Below are positions 9,315 through 17,695 of a stretch of 64,000 nt of DNA, piece after piece. The stretch comes from FEN-1219 sp963817615. GTDB lineage: Bacteria > Pseudomonadota > Gammaproteobacteria > Steroidobacterales > Rariloculaceae. The position numbers and the translations under genes are program-made. The stretch is from assembly GCA_963817615.1 (NCBI GenBank), contig CAWFPH010000003.1, forward strand, positions 1,488,001 to 1,552,000. The letters run 5' to 3'. Every line of letters begins with the position of its first letter. The first letter of the stretch is position 1. The notes under the pieces were generated by a model. The model was not told the origin of the DNA. It saw nothing but the letters and a program-made list of their open reading frames with translations, and did no database searches.

Positions 9315-9342
9315 GAATCAGGCCGCTTGCGCGGCCTGATTC
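9315..9342. terminator. Perfect 12-bp inverted repeat between convergent genes
   Basis: GAATCAGGCCGC and its exact reverse complement are separated by TTGC. It sits between the stop of the DksA-like gene (9196) and the stop of the leftward molybdenum oxidoreductase gene (9370). On the minus strand the stem is followed by ATTTCC, a weak U-tract; on the plus strand there is none. It most likely terminates the leftward operon and may act in both directions. A short A+T-rich stretch lies just before it at about 9231-9270. Confidence 0.75.
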
Positions 9343-9369
9343 GCTACTCGAGCGTCAGCCGGTCGAGCG

Positions 9370-11661
9370 TCAGATCGAGAAGCCCTCTTCCTTGAAGGGC
9401 AGCGTCCGGATCCGGTGCCCCGTCGCCGCGTAGATCGCGTTTGCGATCGCGGGCGCGGCGGGCGGAAAGGCCGGCTCACCGCACCCCGTTGGCGAATACT
9501 CCGACTGGATGAAGTGCACGTCGACCTCCGGCGCCTTGTCGATTCGGATCAGCGGATACTTGTCGAAGTTGCTCTGCTCCGCGCGGCCATTCTCGAACGT
9601 GACCTTCAGCCCCATCGCGGTGCTCAAGCCGTCGATCACCGAGCCCTGGCACTGATTCTCGGCGCCGCTCATGTTCACGATGGGCCCGATGTCGGCCACG
9701 ACCCAGACCTTGTGCACGCTGACTTTGCGGTTGGCGTCCACGCTCACCTCGGCAACTTCGGCGAAGTGCCCGAGATGGCTGAAGTGGAACGCGAGGCCTA
9801 ACCCTTGGCCCTTCGGCAATTGACGGCCCCACTTCGCCCTCTCCGCGGCCATCTTGATCACCGCGGCTGCACGCCCGGTGTTCAACGAGCGCTCGTTGCC
9901 CGGCAGCGAGAGCCTCGGCTCCCCCATGATCTCGAGCAAGAACTCGACGTGGTCGCGATTCGCGGCCACGGCGCACTCGTTCAAGAAGCTCTGCACGCAG
10001 AAGGCGATCGTGTTGGAGCCCGGCGCGCGCCAGGGGCCGGTCGGAATCTTCGACGCGATGAACGATTGCTGCATGCGCTGGTTCGCAACGAGCGGCGCCG
10101 GGAACTCGGTCGGCGCAATGTTGCCGCCCGTGACCGGCATCTTGCCGTCGCGCGAGAAGGTGATCAGGTGATCCTGCCAGCCCGACAGCTTGCCGGACTT
10201 GTCGACCGCCGCCTTGAAGGAGTGGAATCCGCCCGGCCGGTAGTAGTCGAAGCCCATGTCGTCTTCGCGCATCCACTGGACCTTCAACGGCACGCCGCCG
10301 GCCTGCTTGCTGATCGCGGCGACCTCGCAAACGCTGTCGTTCGCGAGCCGCCGGCCGAAGCCGCCGCCGCCGCGCAGCTGATGCAGCGTGACCTTTTCCT
10401 TCGGCAGCTTGAGCAGCGCCGCCACTGCATCCACCGCGGATTGCGGCGTCTGCGTCGGCGCCCAGATCTCGATGCTGTCGCCCTTGAACCAAGCCGTGCA
10501 GTTCTGCGGCTCGAGGTCGGCATGCGACACGTAGGCGTACTGGTACATTGCCTCGACGGGCTTACCGTCCTCGAGCGCGGCCTCGAAATTGCCCGCCTCC
10601 CCCAGCGTTTGCTGCGCCGCCTTGCCTGCGATCTGCTTGGCCTCGGCCACGGCCCGGGTCCAGCTGTCGTGCGACGCTTCGCTCTCGTCCCACTGAACCT
10701 GGAGCTGCTTCTTCGCCTGGAACGCGGCCCAGGTCGTGTTCGCAACGATCGCGACGCCCGAGCTCACGGCAGCCGAGCCCGGTCCGAATGCGATCGGGTC
10801 GCCCTGCCGCTCGACGACGAACGCGTCCTTCACGCCGGGCAGCGACTTTATGTGATCGACGTTCGCCGACGCCACCTTGGCACCGATCGCGGGCGCCTTC
10901 GTGAAGCTCGCGAACAGCATGCCGGGCACGCGTTGGTCGATGCCGAACAGCGGCTGACCCGTCACGATCTGCGCGTTGTCGACGCCGGTGATGCGTTTAC
11001 CGAGCAGCCGGTACTGCGAGCGATCCTTGAGCTTCACCGAAGCGGCGTCCGGCACCGGCAGCGTGGCGGCGACGGTCGCAAGCTCGCCGTACGTGGCGGT
11101 GCGATTCGACGCCGCGTGCTTCACCATGCCGTTCTCGGTCGTGAGCTCGCCGGCGGGCACGTTCCAGTTCTTGGCGGCCGCGGCCACGAGCATCGCGCGC
11201 GCGGTGGCGCCGGCGCGGCGCAGCGTATCCCAGTTGGTCGGCGTCGAGGTCGAGCCGCCCGCGAACTGCGGCCCGTACAGCTTCTGGTCGATGATCGATT
11301 GCTCGACATGCACCTTCGACCAATCCGCGTCGAGCTCTTCCGCGACGATCATCGGCAGCGAGGTCTTCACGCCTTGACCGACTTCGGGATTCTTCGCGTA
11401 CAGAACGACCGTGCCGTCGGGCTTGACCTGCACGTACGGGTTTGCGGTGAACACGCCGCTCGGCGCAACCTGCGCGAGCGCCTTGCGGGCGCCGGGTCCG
11501 AACGACAGCGCGAGCATGAGGCCGCCGCCCGCGAGTCCGGTGATCTTGATGAAGTTGCGGCGGCTGAGCGCGGCAGCTTCTGCGTTGATCGTGGTTTGGA
11601 TTTTCTGCATGAACTCCGGAACGTACGGATCCGGAGTGAAGCGGTTGTCGCGAGCGCTCAT
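9370..11661 (-). CDS. Molybdopterin-binding subunit of aldehyde/isoquinoline-type oxidoreductase
   Basis: 763 residues, xanthine-dehydrogenase family large subunit of the IorB/aldehyde oxidoreductase type. A twin-arginine signal (SRRNFIKITGLAGGG, about residues 34-48, followed by a hydrophobic run and an Ala-rich cleavage region) sends the folded cofactor-loaded enzyme to the periplasm. Cofactor-binding segments visible are LRGGGGFGRRLAND and the C-terminal GCGEPAFPPAAPAIANAIYAATG, where the Glu is the usual catalytic base. The start overlaps the stop of the [2Fe-2S] subunit gene (ATGA). No FAD subunit is encoded nearby, so electrons probably pass to a cytochrome. The substrate is not predictable. 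Confidence 0.9.
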   Translation of the reverse strand: MSARDNRFTPDPYVPEFMQKIQTTINAEAAALSRRNFIKITGLAGGGLMLALSFGPGARKALAQVAPSGVFTANPYVQVKPDGTVVLYAKNPEVGQGVKTSLPMIVAEELDADWSKVHVEQSIIDQKLYGPQFAGGSTSTPTNWDTLRRAGATARAMLVAAAAKNWNVPAGELTTENGMVKHAASNRTATYGELATVAATLPVPDAASVKLKDRSQYRLLGKRITGVDNAQIVTGQPLFGIDQRVPGMLFASFTKAPAIGAKVASANVDHIKSLPGVKDAFVVERQGDPIAFGPGSAAVSSGVAIVANTTWAAFQAKKQLQVQWDESEASHDSWTRAVAEAKQIAGKAAQQTLGEAGNFEAALEDGKPVEAMYQYAYVSHADLEPQNCTAWFKGDSIEIWAPTQTPQSAVDAVAALLKLPKEKVTLHQLRGGGGFGRRLANDSVCEVAAISKQAGGVPLKVQWMREDDMGFDYYRPGGFHSFKAAVDKSGKLSGWQDHLITFSRDGKMPVTGGNIAPTEFPAPLVANQRMQQSFIASKIPTGPWRAPGSNTIAFCVQSFLNECAVAANRDHVEFLLEIMGEPRLSLPGNERSLNTGRAAAVIKMAAERAKWGRQLPKGQGLGLAFHFSHLGHFAEVAEVSVDANRKVSVHKVWVVADIGPIVNMSGAENQCQGSVIDGLSTAMGLKVTFENGRAEQSNFDKYPLIRIDKAPEVDVHFIQSEYSPTGCGEPAFPPAAPAIANAIYAATGHRIRTLPFKEEGFSI

Positions 11662-12140
11662 GACGCACCCCCGCCCTTCGCGATCTTCTGCGCCGCGTTG
11701 TGAATCGCCTTACGGATGCGCGTGTAGGTGCCGCAGCGGCAGATGTTCGCGGCCATGTCGGTATCGATCTGCGCATCGGTCGGGTTCGGCACGCGCGCGA
11801 GCAGCGCGCTCGCACGCATGATCTGGCCGGCTTGGCAGTACCCGCACTGCGGGACGTCCTCCTCGATCCAGGCTTGCTGCACGGCGGTCAACGCACCGGC
11901 TTGGGCCAGACCTTCGATGGTCGTGATCTTCTGACCGACGGCGTTCTCGACCGGAATTTGACACGACTGAATGGCGACGCCGTTCAGATGCACGGTGCAT
12001 GCACTGCATTGGCCGATGCCGCAGCCGTATTTCGTGCCGACCATGCCGAGCGTGTCGCGCAGCACCCAGAGCAACGGCGTTTTCGGATCGACGTCATCCG
12101 CGACGTCGTGCGATTGGCCGTTTATATTGAGACGAAGCAT
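11658..12140 (-). CDS. [2Fe-2S] subunit of the molybdenum oxidoreductase
   Basis: 160 residues. The N-terminal plant-type ferredoxin domain carries CGIGQCSACTVHLNG plus the following Cys, and the C-terminal helical domain carries CGYCQAGQIM and ICRCGTYTRIRKAI, giving both [2Fe-2S] sites expected for IorA/CoxS-type subunits. It passes electrons from the molybdenum centre. The ATG at 12140 is preceded by AGGAGG at good spacing; the frame is open further upstream but without a better start. It is the first gene of a two-gene operon and is co-exported with the Tat-carrying partner in this family, having no signal of its own. Confidence 0.92.
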   Translation of the reverse strand: MLRLNINGQSHDVADDVDPKTPLLWVLRDTLGMVGTKYGCGIGQCSACTVHLNGVAIQSCQIPVENAVGQKITTIEGLAQAGALTAVQQAWIEEDVPQCGYCQAGQIMRASALLARVPNPTDAQIDTDMAANICRCGTYTRIRKAIHNAAQKIAKGGGAS

Positions 12141-12442
12141 CGGAGCCTCCTGACGTAGCCGACTTCGTGAGAGCCGACCGGCTCTCCCCCGTAAGAATTC
12201 TAAAGTCTCGGCCAATTCAGGGTGCCGTGCAACCTAAGTCTTACCTGCTGTTACAATCCGTAGCGGCTGCGGGGGTGTCATCCGTCGCCGTGGCCGGCCG
12301 GGCCCGGCTGCGGGGCCGGACAACCGCTCGAAGCGCGCGCCGCGTCGAGCCTCCCGTCTCGTTATCAATGTGTGGACTTCGAGCCGCGGCGCTCCGGCCG
12401 GTGCGCGGCCGCAACCGGTTAACCAACGAGGAGACTTACGTC
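12141..12442. other. 302-bp intergenic region between divergent oxidoreductase and yceI genes
   Basis: This gap must hold the divergent promoters for the molybdenum oxidoreductase operon and for yceI. A moderately A+T-rich stretch around 12190-12260 is the likeliest promoter zone. No operator or sigma-54 element could be recognised with confidence. Confidence 0.4.
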
Positions 12443-13033
12443 ATGAGAACGTCGACCCATTTCGCCGCGTCGCTGCTCGGTATCGCCTGCGGGGCGCTCG
12501 CGACGGCCGCGCTAGCCGCTCCGGTCGAGTATACGATCGACCCGAACCATACCTACCCGACGTTCGAGGCCGACCACAACGGCATATCGTTCTGGCGCGG
12601 CAAGATCAACAAATCCTCCGGCAGGATCATGCTCGACAAGGAGGCCGGCACCGGCACGGTCGACGTGAGCATCGACATGACGACGATCGACTTCGGGCAC
12701 GATGCGCTCAACGCCCACGCGCAAACGCCGGACCTGTTCGACACCGCGAAATATCCGACCGCCACGTACACGGGCAAGCTGGTGAATTTCAAGAACGGCG
12801 CGCCGACGGCCGTCGACGGCATGCTCACGATGCATGGCGTGACGAAGCCCGTGATGCTCACGATCAACAGCTTCCGCTGCAAGCCGAACCCAATGAACAA
12901 GGGCAAGGAGGTCTGCGGTGCGGATGCGGGCGCGAAGCTCAATCGTGAAGACTTCGGTGTGGCCTTCGGCAAGCAATTGGGCTTCAACATGAACGTGACG
13001 CTGCGGATCTCCGTCGAAGCGTCGCCGACGTAA
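12443..13033 (+). CDS. YceI-family periplasmic protein
   Basis: 196 residues. A signal peptide (ASLLGIACGALATAALA, residues 8-24) is followed by the YceI lipocalin-like barrel: VEYTIDPNHTYPTFEADHNGIS at the start, TGTVDVSIDMTTIDFG in the middle, and VTLRISVEAS at the end. YceI proteins bind polyisoprenoid lipids such as ubiquinone precursors and are often induced by base or osmotic stress. A Cys pair (FRCKPN and KEVCGAD) could form a disulphide. The ATG is preceded by a GAGGAG-type site in ACGAGGAGACTT. It is divergently transcribed from the molybdenum oxidoreductase operon. Confidence 0.9.
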   Translation: MRTSTHFAASLLGIACGALATAALAAPVEYTIDPNHTYPTFEADHNGISFWRGKINKSSGRIMLDKEAGTGTVDVSIDMTTIDFGHDALNAHAQTPDLFDTAKYPTATYTGKLVNFKNGAPTAVDGMLTMHGVTKPVMLTINSFRCKPNPMNKGKEVCGADAGAKLNREDFGVAFGKQLGFNMNVTLRISVEASPT

Positions 13034-13160
13034 CGGCCGCCAATTACGCGGCGGAGCTGCAACGCTTCTGCACTGCGCTCGCCACAAAACGCGGCCGCGT
13101 GAAGTCGATCGAGCCGCTCGAGCGTTCATCGTGAAGGCCGGGATGCTCGAGGCAGTGGCG

Positions 13161-13177
13161 TAGCCCCCCCTGGGCTA
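13161..13177. terminator. Short hairpin between yceI and the convergent cupin gene
   Basis: TAGCCC and GGGCTA form a six-base stem around CCCCT, overlapping the stop region of the cupin gene. The stem is short and there is no clear U-tract, so termination is only a possibility. Confidence 0.3.
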
Positions 13178-13675
13178 AACCGTTCGGTAACGCATCGCGC
13201 CGCCGATCGGCAGCGTCTCCGGCAGGTGCTTGCCCTGGGCGCGCACGGCCGCGGGCCAATCGCGAAGATGGCTCTCCGCATCGCCGACCGCGAGGATCTC
13301 GCCGTTCGGACCGTAGTGGATCATCGCGCCGTAGACCACGAACACGACGTCGGTGTCCTCGCCATTGCCGTCGGCCACCTTGAGCGTGTGCGTGCTGCCG
13401 GGCGGCTCGAAGAGATACGAGCCCGCGCGGCTCGGGGCGAGCCGCGGATATTCGAGGTACGACCATTCACCCGCCAGGGTGAACGCGTGGACCTCGCCCG
13501 TATGCTTGTGCGGCGGCAGCTGGATGCCGGGCGCGAAACGGATGCGCACGGCGAAGCGCGCGCCTTCGATGTCCGCCATCAGCAGCTTCAGGCGGATGCC
13601 CGGCGTGCCGGCCCAATCGTCGGCGTACGGCAGCTCGTCGGTGCCGATATGGAACGCTTCGGGCAGGGTGATCAC
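13175..13675 (-). CDS. Cupin protein (ChrR / dihydroxyacetophenone-dioxygenase-like)
   Basis: 166 residues forming one or two small cupin barrels. The metal-binding motif PPHKHTGEVHAFTLAGEW (about residues 51-68) gives two His and a Glu, with a later His in PPGSTHTLKV. The best resemblance is to the ChrR-like cupins annotated as 2,4'-dihydroxyacetophenone-dioxygenase family, but catalytic activity is unproven. The frame is open upstream to 13834; the GTG at 13673-13675 starts a family-like N-terminus, VITLPEAFHIGTDELPY. It is convergent with yceI. Confidence 0.7.
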   Translation of the reverse strand: MITLPEAFHIGTDELPYADDWAGTPGIRLKLLMADIEGARFAVRIRFAPGIQLPPHKHTGEVHAFTLAGEWSYLEYPRLAPSRAGSYLFEPPGSTHTLKVADGNGEDTDVVFVVYGAMIHYGPNGEILAVGDAESHLRDWPAAVRAQGKHLPETLPIGGAMRYRTV

Positions 13676-14032
13676 GGCGAAAGAGTCTAGCGCCTCCGCT
13701 GCGGCGAAGGACCCGGTTGGGCGTTTCGCGACTGGCGCTCGCCGCGGCGAAGGACCATCACGAGCTACGCGGACTGCGGCTCGTACGGTGGCATCCCTCC
13801 GCGGAGGCCCTCTCGAAATAGACTGAGACTCCACTTCTATTTGATTGATTTTACAGTAGTCTCTGATTGAAACACTCGGGAGATCGCACTGGCGCCCGAA
13901 ACGCCGAGCAGTCCTTGCTCGAGGTGGAACCCCAGCGGACCCACGGCCGTCAGCAACAGCGCGCGGGCGCAGGGCCCGGCCATCACGTCATCTCGAAGGC
14001 GAACCGCGCAGCCCGCCATTCGGCATGCGCTT
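13676..14032. other. 357-bp gap without a supported gene
   Basis: Open frames here have poor codon statistics and no recognisable domains. An A+T-rich patch at about 13833-13875 is compatible with the promoter of the leftward cupin gene. No repeat or terminator stands out. Confidence 0.4.
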
Positions 14033-14491
14033 CTACAAGAACGTGCCCTTTGCAAGCAGCGGACTGTCGGCCGCTGCGCGCACCATGCTCATGCGGCCGG
14101 CGAACAGCTTGCGCACGATCCATGCGGACCAAGGCTCGATCGCGTCGAGCGAATCGAGCGCGCCGAGAGAGAAGTATGCAGCCGCATCCGTTTCCGCGTC
14201 CTGCGGTTGAAGATCGCCGCCGTCGTGCTCGCATAGATATACCAGCGCGACCCCGCCTTGTTGCGGCGCCGGCAGCTCCTGAATCCCCAGAAACCCCCGC
14301 ACGATCGCGTCGACGCCGCCTTCCTCCCGGACCTCGCGAAGGACAGCCGCGAGCGGCGATTCACCCGGCTCGACACGGCCCCACGGGACGGTCCATAGCC
14401 GCTCGAGAGGATGACCGGGGGATTGCCGCACGAGCAAGACCTCGTCGCCCCGCCTCACGATGGCGCCCACGAACAATTCGGTCCTCGGCAT
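14033..14491 (-). CDS. NUDIX hydrolase
   Basis: 152 residues with a complete Nudix box, GRVEPGESPLAAVLREVREEGGV taken as G-x5-E-x7-REVREEGG (around residues 38-60). The Glu residues bind magnesium for hydrolysis of a nucleoside diphosphate linked to another moiety. The preceding LWTVPWGRVEPGE is typical of the MutT/ADP-ribose-type subgroup, but the substrate cannot be assigned. The gene belongs to a series of small minus-strand genes from 14033 to 17622 that are probably not one operon, since gaps of 30-150 bp separate them. Confidence 0.85.
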   Translation of the reverse strand: MPRTELFVGAIVRRGDEVLLVRQSPGHPLERLWTVPWGRVEPGESPLAAVLREVREEGGVDAIVRGFLGIQELPAPQQGGVALVYLCEHDGGDLQPQDAETDAAAYFSLGALDSLDAIEPWSAWIVRKLFAGRMSMVRAAADSPLLAKGTFL

Positions 14492-14575
14492 CTACGATCC
14501 TGCGTTCGGCGGCTGACGTCCGAAAGTCCGGTATTGATCTCGCCCAATGCTCGTTTGGCGCCGAAGGCGCTCGCT

Positions 14576-15115
14576 TCACTTCCCTCGTTCGGCACGAGAG
14601 GTAGGCGGTGCAACGGCGTAATGCCGGCGCAGCCGTGCGACGGTCGCGCACTTCGCCTCCGTCACGACCGTATGGTCGAGATGCGCGGGGCGCTTTCCAC
14701 TCTCGAGCCGCGCGATGTGCGGCGGACCGAAACCCCAATCACTGCCCTCGCGCCTAGGCACGACGTGCAGGTGGAAATGAGGAACCTCCTGCCCGCTGCC
14801 GACGCCGTTGTTCTGATAGAGCAGCACGCCATCGGGAGCGAACTCGCTCACCATCACGCTCGCAATCTGTTTGGCGGCGCTCATCACGGCGCTCAACTCG
14901 TCCTCGCTCAAATCGAGCAAAGTCGGCGCATGCCGGATCGGCAACACCATGCACTGTCCGATCTCGAACTGGCGGCCGTTGAGCACCGTCATCGTCGATT
15001 CCCCGTGGTCGACGACGTTCCATCCGTCCGCACGACCTCGAATGATCTCGCAGAAGTAGCAAGCCGCTGCTTGCGGTAGAGGGAATGGCGGGGGGCGCTG
15101 TGGATGCGTGGTCAT
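14576..15115 (-). CDS. HIT-family protein
   Basis: 179 residues with the histidine-triad motif HFHLHVVPR (about residue 113) preceded by NNGVGSGQEVP. HIT proteins hydrolyse or transfer nucleoside monophosphates (Hint, Fhit, GalT relatives). The N-terminal CYFCEII resembles the Cys pair of HIT proteins with a zinc site. The C-terminal extension after the triad (about 60 residues, Arg/His-rich) is longer than in minimal HIT proteins. Nothing in the neighbourhood indicates the substrate. Confidence 0.88.
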   Translation of the reverse strand: MTTHPQRPPPFPLPQAAACYFCEIIRGRADGWNVVDHGESTMTVLNGRQFEIGQCMVLPIRHAPTLLDLSEDELSAVMSAAKQIASVMVSEFAPDGVLLYQNNGVGSGQEVPHFHLHVVPRREGSDWGFGPPHIARLESGKRPAHLDHTVVTEAKCATVARLRRHYAVAPPTSRAERGK

Positions 15116-15143
15116 CGCCGCCCCTCGATTCTGAGCGCAGCTC

Positions 15144-15413
15144 TCAGCTCAATGGCTGCTCGGCCGGTCTTGCGACGACGCGATAGCCGGTGACTCTGCT
15201 CCCCTCGCGATCGTGGGTCCACAACCATTCCACTGCTTCATCGGGTCCGGCTTCCACCGACAGCACCTCACCCGTGCCCATGCGACCCGTAGCGGTCGGA
15301 GCGCTCACTACGCGTCTTTCGGTCGTCGCTTTGTCCGCCACTTTGCATCTCCCGACTCGGCCCGGCTCGTGGAAGTAGTAGCACAATCCGTCCGGCGCCG
15401 CGACGAAGAACAC
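15144..15413 (-). CDS. Hypothetical 89-residue protein
   Basis: Opening at a GTG, the frame reads VFFVAAPDGLCYYFHEPGRVG and ends in WLWTHDREGSRVTGYRVVARPAEQ, which looks like folded beta-rich protein rather than noise. It is in the same reading frame as the TonB-C-like gene upstream, and the sequence between that gene's TGA (15465) and this GTG stays open. It may be an independent small gene with an unclear start or the remainder of a longer protein interrupted by the stop. No family recognised. Confidence 0.4.
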   Translation of the reverse strand: MFFVAAPDGLCYYFHEPGRVGRCKVADKATTERRVVSAPTATGRMGTGEVLSVEAGPDEAVEWLWTHDREGSRVTGYRVVARPAEQPLS

Positions 15414-15464
15414 TTGGTATCTTTGCCCGTCACCTTCATCGACGCGCCGGTCGCCCGTCCGGGC

Positions 15465-15857
15465 TCAGACCGTCGACTTGATCGTGAGCTCCACCGTGCC
15501 CGCGCACGGCTTCGAACGCCGTTCGTATCTCCATTCCGACAGCGCGGCGAGAAACGCCGCATCGACGTTCGACGGCACCGTGACGGAGCCGCTTGCCAAC
15601 AGAAGCTCCGACTCCTGAACGCGCGGCGCGACGACCGAGCCATCGACGTCGATCGCGAATCGCGCAATCACGTGGTAATTGTACTTGCCGCTCAACGGCA
15701 GCTTCGCGTCACGCGTCGCGACGGGTCGCATCGTGGCCGGGCACCTGTCGATCAGCGTAAAGCCCTGCGCGCGGCATTCCGCTTGCAACACGAGCGCCAA
15801 TAGGCCGATCGCCGCCGCCGCGGCACACCTCGCCTTCACGATTCGTTTCATCGACAC
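15465..15857 (-). CDS. Secreted TonB-C-terminal-like small protein
   Basis: 130 residues with a signal peptide (CAAAAAIGLLALVLQAECRAQG, roughly residues 11-32). The mature part resembles a TonB C-terminal module: YHVIARFAIDVDGSVVAPRVQESE followed by VDAAFLAALSEWRYERRSKPCAGTVELTIK. Such stand-alone modules are periplasmic and of unknown partner. A disulphide between the Cys near DRCPAT and SKPCAG is possible. Its frame continues beyond the TGA into the next small ORF. Confidence 0.65.
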   Translation of the reverse strand: MSMKRIVKARCAAAAAIGLLALVLQAECRAQGFTLIDRCPATMRPVATRDAKLPLSGKYNYHVIARFAIDVDGSVVAPRVQESELLLASGSVTVPSNVDAAFLAALSEWRYERRSKPCAGTVELTIKSTV

Positions 15858-15893
15858 CCCTCTTCGACGGGTCTCAGCGCAGCCGGCAGGCGC

Positions 15894-16340
15894 TCAGCGA
15901 CGGGCGCGGGACTTGTTCAGTGCCACGGCTTCGCGGATCAGATTCCGCAAAGCCTTCTTGTCGATCTTCTCTCCCTCCTGAAAGTCGATCGCACGCCGCA
16001 CGTTGCCTTCGAGGCTGGAGTTGAACAGTCCGGCCGGATCGTCGAGTGCGGCGCCCTTCGCAAACGTCATCTTGACGACGCTCTTGTAGGTCTCCCCGGT
16101 ACAGATCATTCCGTCGTGATACCACACCGGAACGCCTCTCCACTTCCATTCCTCGGCCACGTCCGGATCGGCCTGCTTGATCAGCGCGCGGAGGTCCGAC
16201 AGCATCTTGCCGCGCCAATCACCGAGCTCCTCGATCCTCTGGTCTATCATCCGCGACGGAGACTGGCCGTTTCGAGGCGCACGCTTCTCCGCGGTCCCGG
16301 ATATTTTCCGTTGTTTCTTTCGGCTAACGCTGGGCATCAC
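15894..16340 (-). CDS. DUF1801-family protein
   Basis: 148 residues. After a basic 30-residue N-terminal tail, residues 31-145 match DUF1801: RIEELGDWRGKMLSDLRALI, EEWKWRGVPVWYHDGMICTGE, KMTFAKGAALDDP and the C-terminal REAVALNKSR. The family has a YdhG/frataxin-like fold and no established function. The ATG at 16338-16340 is used; an internal Met at MIDQRIEEL is an alternative start that would remove the basic tail. Confidence 0.82.
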   Translation of the reverse strand: MMPSVSRKKQRKISGTAEKRAPRNGQSPSRMIDQRIEELGDWRGKMLSDLRALIKQADPDVAEEWKWRGVPVWYHDGMICTGETYKSVVKMTFAKGAALDDPAGLFNSSLEGNVRRAIDFQEGEKIDKKALRNLIREAVALNKSRARR

Positions 16341-16487
16341 AGTGCTCGGGCAGATCGGGCCGAATATTACTTACCGACTCTAGCCGGAGCTGCAATCGGC
16401 CACAATCCGTTGAGCTTCACGCGGCGTCGAACAGCGCCTCCTCCGGTACGACGGCGCCAACCGCTCGCGAGCGAAGTATTCGGGCGA

Positions 16488-17018
16488 TTACGCGTCCAAC
16501 TCCTTCGCCAAAAACCGAGTCGGGGCCGAATCCCCAACGACGAAGTCCTGGAACCCGAAGCGCCGATAGAGCATGTGGGCGCGCTGGTTGCTTTCCTGGA
16601 CTTCGAGCGTCAGCTTGCAGCATCCCTTTCCGCGTGCTTCGTCCTCCGCCGCTTGCAGCAAAGCTCTGCCGACGCCCTTGCCGCGGTGCTGGGGAAGCAC
16701 GGCCAAATCGTGGATGTTGAGCAACCGCTTGGCCCGAAAAGTGGACAAGCCGAAAAAGCAAACGGCGACCCCGACGGGTCGCTCGTCGGCAAGCGCGAGC
16801 AGCACGAGCGCACCGGGCTCCTCGCGCAGCATCGCAGGCAGCCGCTTCCGAACCTCCGGTGTCAACGGTCGGCCGCCGCCCACCGGGTCGGCTGCGTAGG
16901 AATCGAGCACGTCGAGCATGCCGTTCGCATCGAAAGGATCGGAGAGATCGGCCTTGGCGATCCGCAGACGCACGTTTTCGTCCACGAAGGATCTCGACCC
17001 TTTGGGATTCTCCGTCAC
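16488..17018 (-). CDS. GNAT-family N-acetyltransferase
   Basis: 176 residues with the GNAT acetyl-CoA-binding signature LAVLPQHRGKGVGRALLQAAEDEA (the QHRGKGVG loop near residue 114) and the following LEVQESNQRAHMLYRRFGF typical of motif B. The N-terminal VRLRIAKADLSD leads into the fold. Small-molecule or peptide acetylation is expected, but no acceptor can be named. It lies 19 bp from the end of the upstream HD-domain gene on the same strand, so the two may be co-transcribed. Confidence 0.88.
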   Translation of the reverse strand: MTENPKGSRSFVDENVRLRIAKADLSDPFDANGMLDVLDSYAADPVGGGRPLTPEVRKRLPAMLREEPGALVLLALADERPVGVAVCFFGLSTFRAKRLLNIHDLAVLPQHRGKGVGRALLQAAEDEARGKGCCKLTLEVQESNQRAHMLYRRFGFQDFVVGDSAPTRFLAKELDA

Positions 17019-17037
17019 TACGGCGCGCTCGCCATCG

Positions 17038-17622
17038 CTAGGCGTCCCGCAGCCACCCGGCCGCTACGAAGCCGTCGACCTGCTCCGCCATCCATTCGTA
17101 AATCTCCGGAGCATGCTGCTTGATGGGTTCGTTGAGCCGCAGCAGTTGCGAGCGGCTGATCGACTGCTCTCGCCAGTTCCTGCCGCCCGCCGCGATGTTC
17201 ACTATGAACGGCATCAGCCGATCGAGCACCTTCACCCAGCGGCTTTCGAGCGACTCCTGCGCTTCGTACTCGAGCCACAGCTCGCGCAGCGTCGTTCCGA
17301 ACGAGACGCCGTGCGCCTCGAGCCTCTGCACGCACTTCAGCTCGAGCTCGTGCTGGTCCGGACGTTCGGGGCCGTAGGCGGGCGTATCTCCCGCGTCGAT
17401 CTCGCAAACGTCGTGAATGATCGCCATCACGAGCGCTTTGTGAAGATCGATGTCGAGGTCGAGCTCATGGGCGAGCGTCAGCAATCCGAGCGCGACGTGC
17501 CAACTGTGCTCCGCGGCGTTCTCCCGACGCGAGCAATCACTCACGTAGGCGCGGCGCTCGACGAGCTTGAGGCGTTCCACGTCGGTCAGAAACCGGGCGA
17601 CGGCGGGTAGACGCTCGTTCAT
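17038..17622 (-). CDS. HD-domain phosphohydrolase (YfbR/HDDC2-like)
   Basis: 194 residues. The HD metal-binding set is visible: ENAAEHSWHVALG (first His), IHDVCEIDAGD (HD pair) and a later Asp in KVLDRLMPF. This arrangement is that of YfbR/HDDC2-like 5'-deoxynucleotidases, which dephosphorylate deoxyribonucleoside monophosphates. Length and spacing match. The start ATG is at 17622. The adjacent GNAT gene gives no functional clue. Confidence 0.87.
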   Translation of the reverse strand: MNERLPAVARFLTDVERLKLVERRAYVSDCSRRENAAEHSWHVALGLLTLAHELDLDIDLHKALVMAIIHDVCEIDAGDTPAYGPERPDQHELELKCVQRLEAHGVSFGTTLRELWLEYEAQESLESRWVKVLDRLMPFIVNIAAGGRNWREQSISRSQLLRLNEPIKQHAPEIYEWMAEQVDGFVAAGWLRDA

Positions 17623-17695
17623 ACGATCAGTTTAGCGCGGCAGCACGACGCCTATCCGCAAAAGAAGTGCATTGCGCGCAACGTGCGACCGGCGG

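Noticed and set aside
13837..17622. Possible second cassette cluster (NUDIX, HIT, DUF1801, GNAT, HD)
   Set aside because: Gene types and shared orientation fit, and GCTCAAC with a TGCAGC occurs near 16390-16420, but no complete inverted repeats with paired core sites were found between the genes.
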